Source: Rhizopus arrhizus
Lineage: Eukaryota; Mucoromycota; Mucoromycetes; Mucorales; Rhizopodaceae
Direction: 5' to 3'
Assembly (NCBI GenBank): GCA_024220505.1
Contig: JAKZZE010000021.1
Location: 186,001-250,000, forward strand
Length of the DNA stretch: 64,000 nt
Below, piece by piece: positions 61,537-64,000 of this stretch. The translations under genes and the position numbers were made by a program. The first letter of the stretch is position 1; the number at the start of each line of letters is the position of its first letter. Below the pieces are notes generated by a model. The model did no database searches, was not told the DNA's origin, and saw nothing but the letters and a program-made list of their open reading frames with translations.

Positions 61537-62563
61537 TAATAATAAAGATCTTTTCAGGATGGTTACTGTTTATTGGCATACATTTATCCTTATATTTATA
61601 AAAAGTTATTTTGTTATAAACAGGTGATTGGATTGATGCAGTTGACATCAACATCTTTTTTAATAAAAAGAAAAGATGATTATTAATGCAAGTAGGCTCT
61701 TTATAAAAATCCTGATCATGACTATACTTTTACTTTCGTATTGAGGATCATAACTGCTACCATCTGAGAAGGTAATAACATTCAACAAAGAAAGGGTATT
61801 TATCCAAATTTATAGGGCTAAAAAAAGTGAAAGCAATCTGCTAGATATACATATGCAGCCCAGGAAATAAGAGGATCATTTGTGCTTTGTTAATGATGTT
61901 TCATGTCAGTAAAAAAAAGATTTATATGCTATAATAAAAATGCAAGTGTGAATTATATAGACAAACATTTGCACTACTTCAATAAAACTTTTTTGTAGAA
62001 TTTTAGCAACATTTTTCATGAGACAACCCATTCATATTCTACAATAGACTGTGTTGTGATAATTAGACAACAGCAGGACCTTGTATATGCGTATTACAAA
62101 ATACGAGCGCTTTTGATGCCCAAAGTCGAATTCTTAAAAGCAAACTAGCAAAACAATAAAAGCTTGAGTAAAGGGAGTAATTTAGCAAACTGCATCAGTA
62201 TAAATGACTAAGATGCATATGCGTTCTACACAATACAGTTCTTTAAATAATGCTATGATAATAGCTTACGATGCATTTTATATATTTCTTACTTCATTAC
62301 CATACAACGGCTTTTTCTTTAATGGTATATATTAAACTTCTAAACCGGAAAATTCTTTTTGATATGAATACTTGTCATTTAAAAATCGCAATTTCTTTAA
62401 AGCAAGTAAATATCTTAACAAATCAAGGGAGAATAATGATCATCTTGGCAACTGGGACGATAGCTTGACTCTTTCTTGGTTAAGCGAGTCTTGATATAGA
62501 CGCGCGTCTACAGTGACAAGAAATATTTCTTTTTATCGCAAGAACGTTAAACTCGGAAAAGCC
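61537..62563. other. intergenic spacer without recognised features
   Basis: This 1-kb AT-rich stretch between two plus-strand genes contains the promoter of the carboxypeptidase gene. No supported gene is seen. The palindromic GACGCGCGTC lies at about 62499-62508, just before the gene. Confidence 0.4.
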
Positions 62564-64000
62564 ATGTCGAGTTTATTCTCACTTGCAAAGACGGCCATCG
62601 TAGCCTCTTACTTTATGACCTCTTTGGTTTATGCTGAACCTGCTGTCTTTGAGCAAAAAGCAATTGTTGACTTTGGAGAACATATCTGGACTGATGCCCA
62701 GCATGTATTTCAAACAACAACAGATAGGCTCAAGGAAGTCTTTCATCATCCTTCCAACGAGTTCAACGTATTCACTCATCCCGCTTTCTCAAATTATGCT
62801 TTGAGATATAAGTATCCTTCTCTCTGTGATCCAGATATCAAACAAGTAAACAAACAATTAATGCGATTTACGTGAAACAATTGTTTATGATTCTTTTTAA
62901 TATTAGATCTCTGGTTATTTAGAAGTGGATGATGACAAGCACTTTTTCTTTTGGTTCTTTGAGTCAAGAGATAAGCCCAAGGAAGATCCTCTTGTTCTCT
63001 GGTTGAACGGTGGTCCTGGTTGTTCTTCACTGACGGGTCTTTTCATGGAACTTGGGCAAATAAGAAAAATTATAAATAAATAAATAAAAAACACACATAC
63101 ACCGCTAAACTGTGTTTTTATTACAGAGTACGCTGACCTTGACTTCCACGTCTCTGGTGAATCATGTAAGTTTATTTATTTTGAAATAATATTTAGCTAA
63201 CTTTTTTTTTGCTTAAAAAAGATGCTGGCCATTATATTCCTGCTATTGGTGGTACCATCAACCGCAACAATAAGGGCAACTTTAACTCACTCGAACTTTT
63301 CCAAAACAAAGAAACGCTTGCACCTGTCAATTTGAAGAGTTTGTTAATTGGTAACGGCTTAACAGATCCCTTGATTCAATACAAATACTATGCCAAGATG
63401 GCATGTGAAAACTCTTATGGCCCCGTCTTGAGCCCAACTGCCTGTAAAGCCATGGAGGCGCAATTCCCTGCTTGTGAGCGTTTGATTCAAAATTGTTATG
63501 ATAACCAAAATGTCTTTGCCTGTTTGCCTGCTGCCATGAAATGTAACAAAGATCAAATCCAACCTTACCAACAAACTGGTATGAATCCTTATGATGTACG
63601 TGAAAAGTGTAAGGGCGGTAACTTGTGTTATGAAATTCTTGAAAGTGTTCAAAAATACTTGAATATTCCTGAAGTTAAAGAGGCTATTGGTGCTGAAACA
63701 GATAATTATGAGAGCTGTAATATGCAAATTAACTTTAGATTCCAAATGGCTGGTGACTGGATGCGTCCTTATGTAGATGAAGTTCCTCCTCTTTTAGAAG
63801 ATGATGTTCGTATCTTGATCTATGCTGGTGATGCTGACTTTATTTGTAACTGGATGGGTAACAAAGCTTGGACATTAGAATTGCCATGGTCAGGTCATAC
63901 TGAGTTCAATGCTGCTAACGATACTGAATGGTACTCTGATAAACTTGGTAAGCAAGCTGGTGAGCTCAGACGAACAGAAGATGGCCGATTTGCTTTCTTG
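62564..64000 (+). CDS. carboxypeptidase Y-like serine carboxypeptidase, internal gap, partial at window end
   Basis: Blocks 62564..62845, 62907..63056, 63127..63165 and 63222..64000 show a signal peptide ([19 protein letters not shown]), a propeptide, [20 protein letters not shown], the catalytic Ser in HVSGESYAGHYIP and the catalytic Asp in [18 protein letters not shown]. The His lies beyond the window. Between GLFMELG and YADLDF the family has about 55 residues (the NPYSW...DQP region) that are absent here. No GT donor follows 63056 and no in-phase splice exists, so the end of one exon and the start of an intron appear deleted. The gene may be a pseudogene, or the gap may be an assembly error. 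Intact homologues are vacuolar peptidases. Confidence 0.75.

Overview
The window looks like nuclear DNA of an early-diverging fungus, most probably a member of Mucoromycota (Mucorales-like). The signs are AT-rich spacers full of A/T homopolymers, intron-rich genes with very short introns (about 45-75 nt, GT...AG, often GTAAGT/GTAA donors), small distances between genes on both strands, and tyrosine-recombinase (DIRS-type) and LINE retroelements. The lineage is an inference from style and gene content. Exon joins were worked out by eye from splice consensus, frame continuity and family similarity, not from transcripts.

Layout, left to right. 1-2569: gene-poor. 2570-12811: four genes, namely an adenylation-carrier-reductase (NRPS-like) enzyme, the WD40 3'-end processing factor CstF-50, the PP2A scaffold subunit A (minus) and a vacuolar-type amino acid transporter. 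12812-15541: empty, with a 45-nt T run. 15542-17064: an unrecognised multi-exon helical gene (minus). 17201-26890: a nest of repeats. A DIRS-type element (17298-19738, 59-bp perfect inverted ends) sits, without a visible target duplication, inside a decayed host gene. It is followed by two adjacent foldback elements related to DIRS ends, and the second of these has been split by a nearly complete 5.8-kb LINE with a 15-bp target duplication and poly(A). 27032-34955: malic enzyme, a ubiquitin-like-domain protein (minus) and a Zn2Cys6 transcription factor (minus). 34956-38178: a long divergent spacer. 38179-44274: a Pho80-type cyclin, aspartate aminotransferase (minus), a secreted thaumatin-like protein (minus) and an Sfp1-like zinc-finger factor (minus). 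45720-47213: a UPF0658-type Golgi membrane protein (minus). 47580-48960: a decayed LINE. 49895-54364: RPL19, a nucleolar-type FKBP, RPS0 and RPL27. 54559-59063: SLX4 and a peroxisomal-type Lon protease. 59853-61536: a membrane acetyltransferase-like protein and a leucine-rich-repeat protein. 62564 to the end: a carboxypeptidase Y-like gene that lacks an internal block and runs off the window.

Functionally most genes are housekeeping: ribosome biogenesis (RPL19, FKBP, RPS0 and RPL27 lie together), central metabolism (malic enzyme, aspartate aminotransferase), phosphatase and cyclin signalling, mRNA 3' processing, DNA repair and organelle proteolysis. They do not form one pathway. The most unusual content is the 17.2-26.9 kb repeat nest. 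It preserves a readable order of insertions and a possible family of non-autonomous palindromic elements built from DIRS termini.
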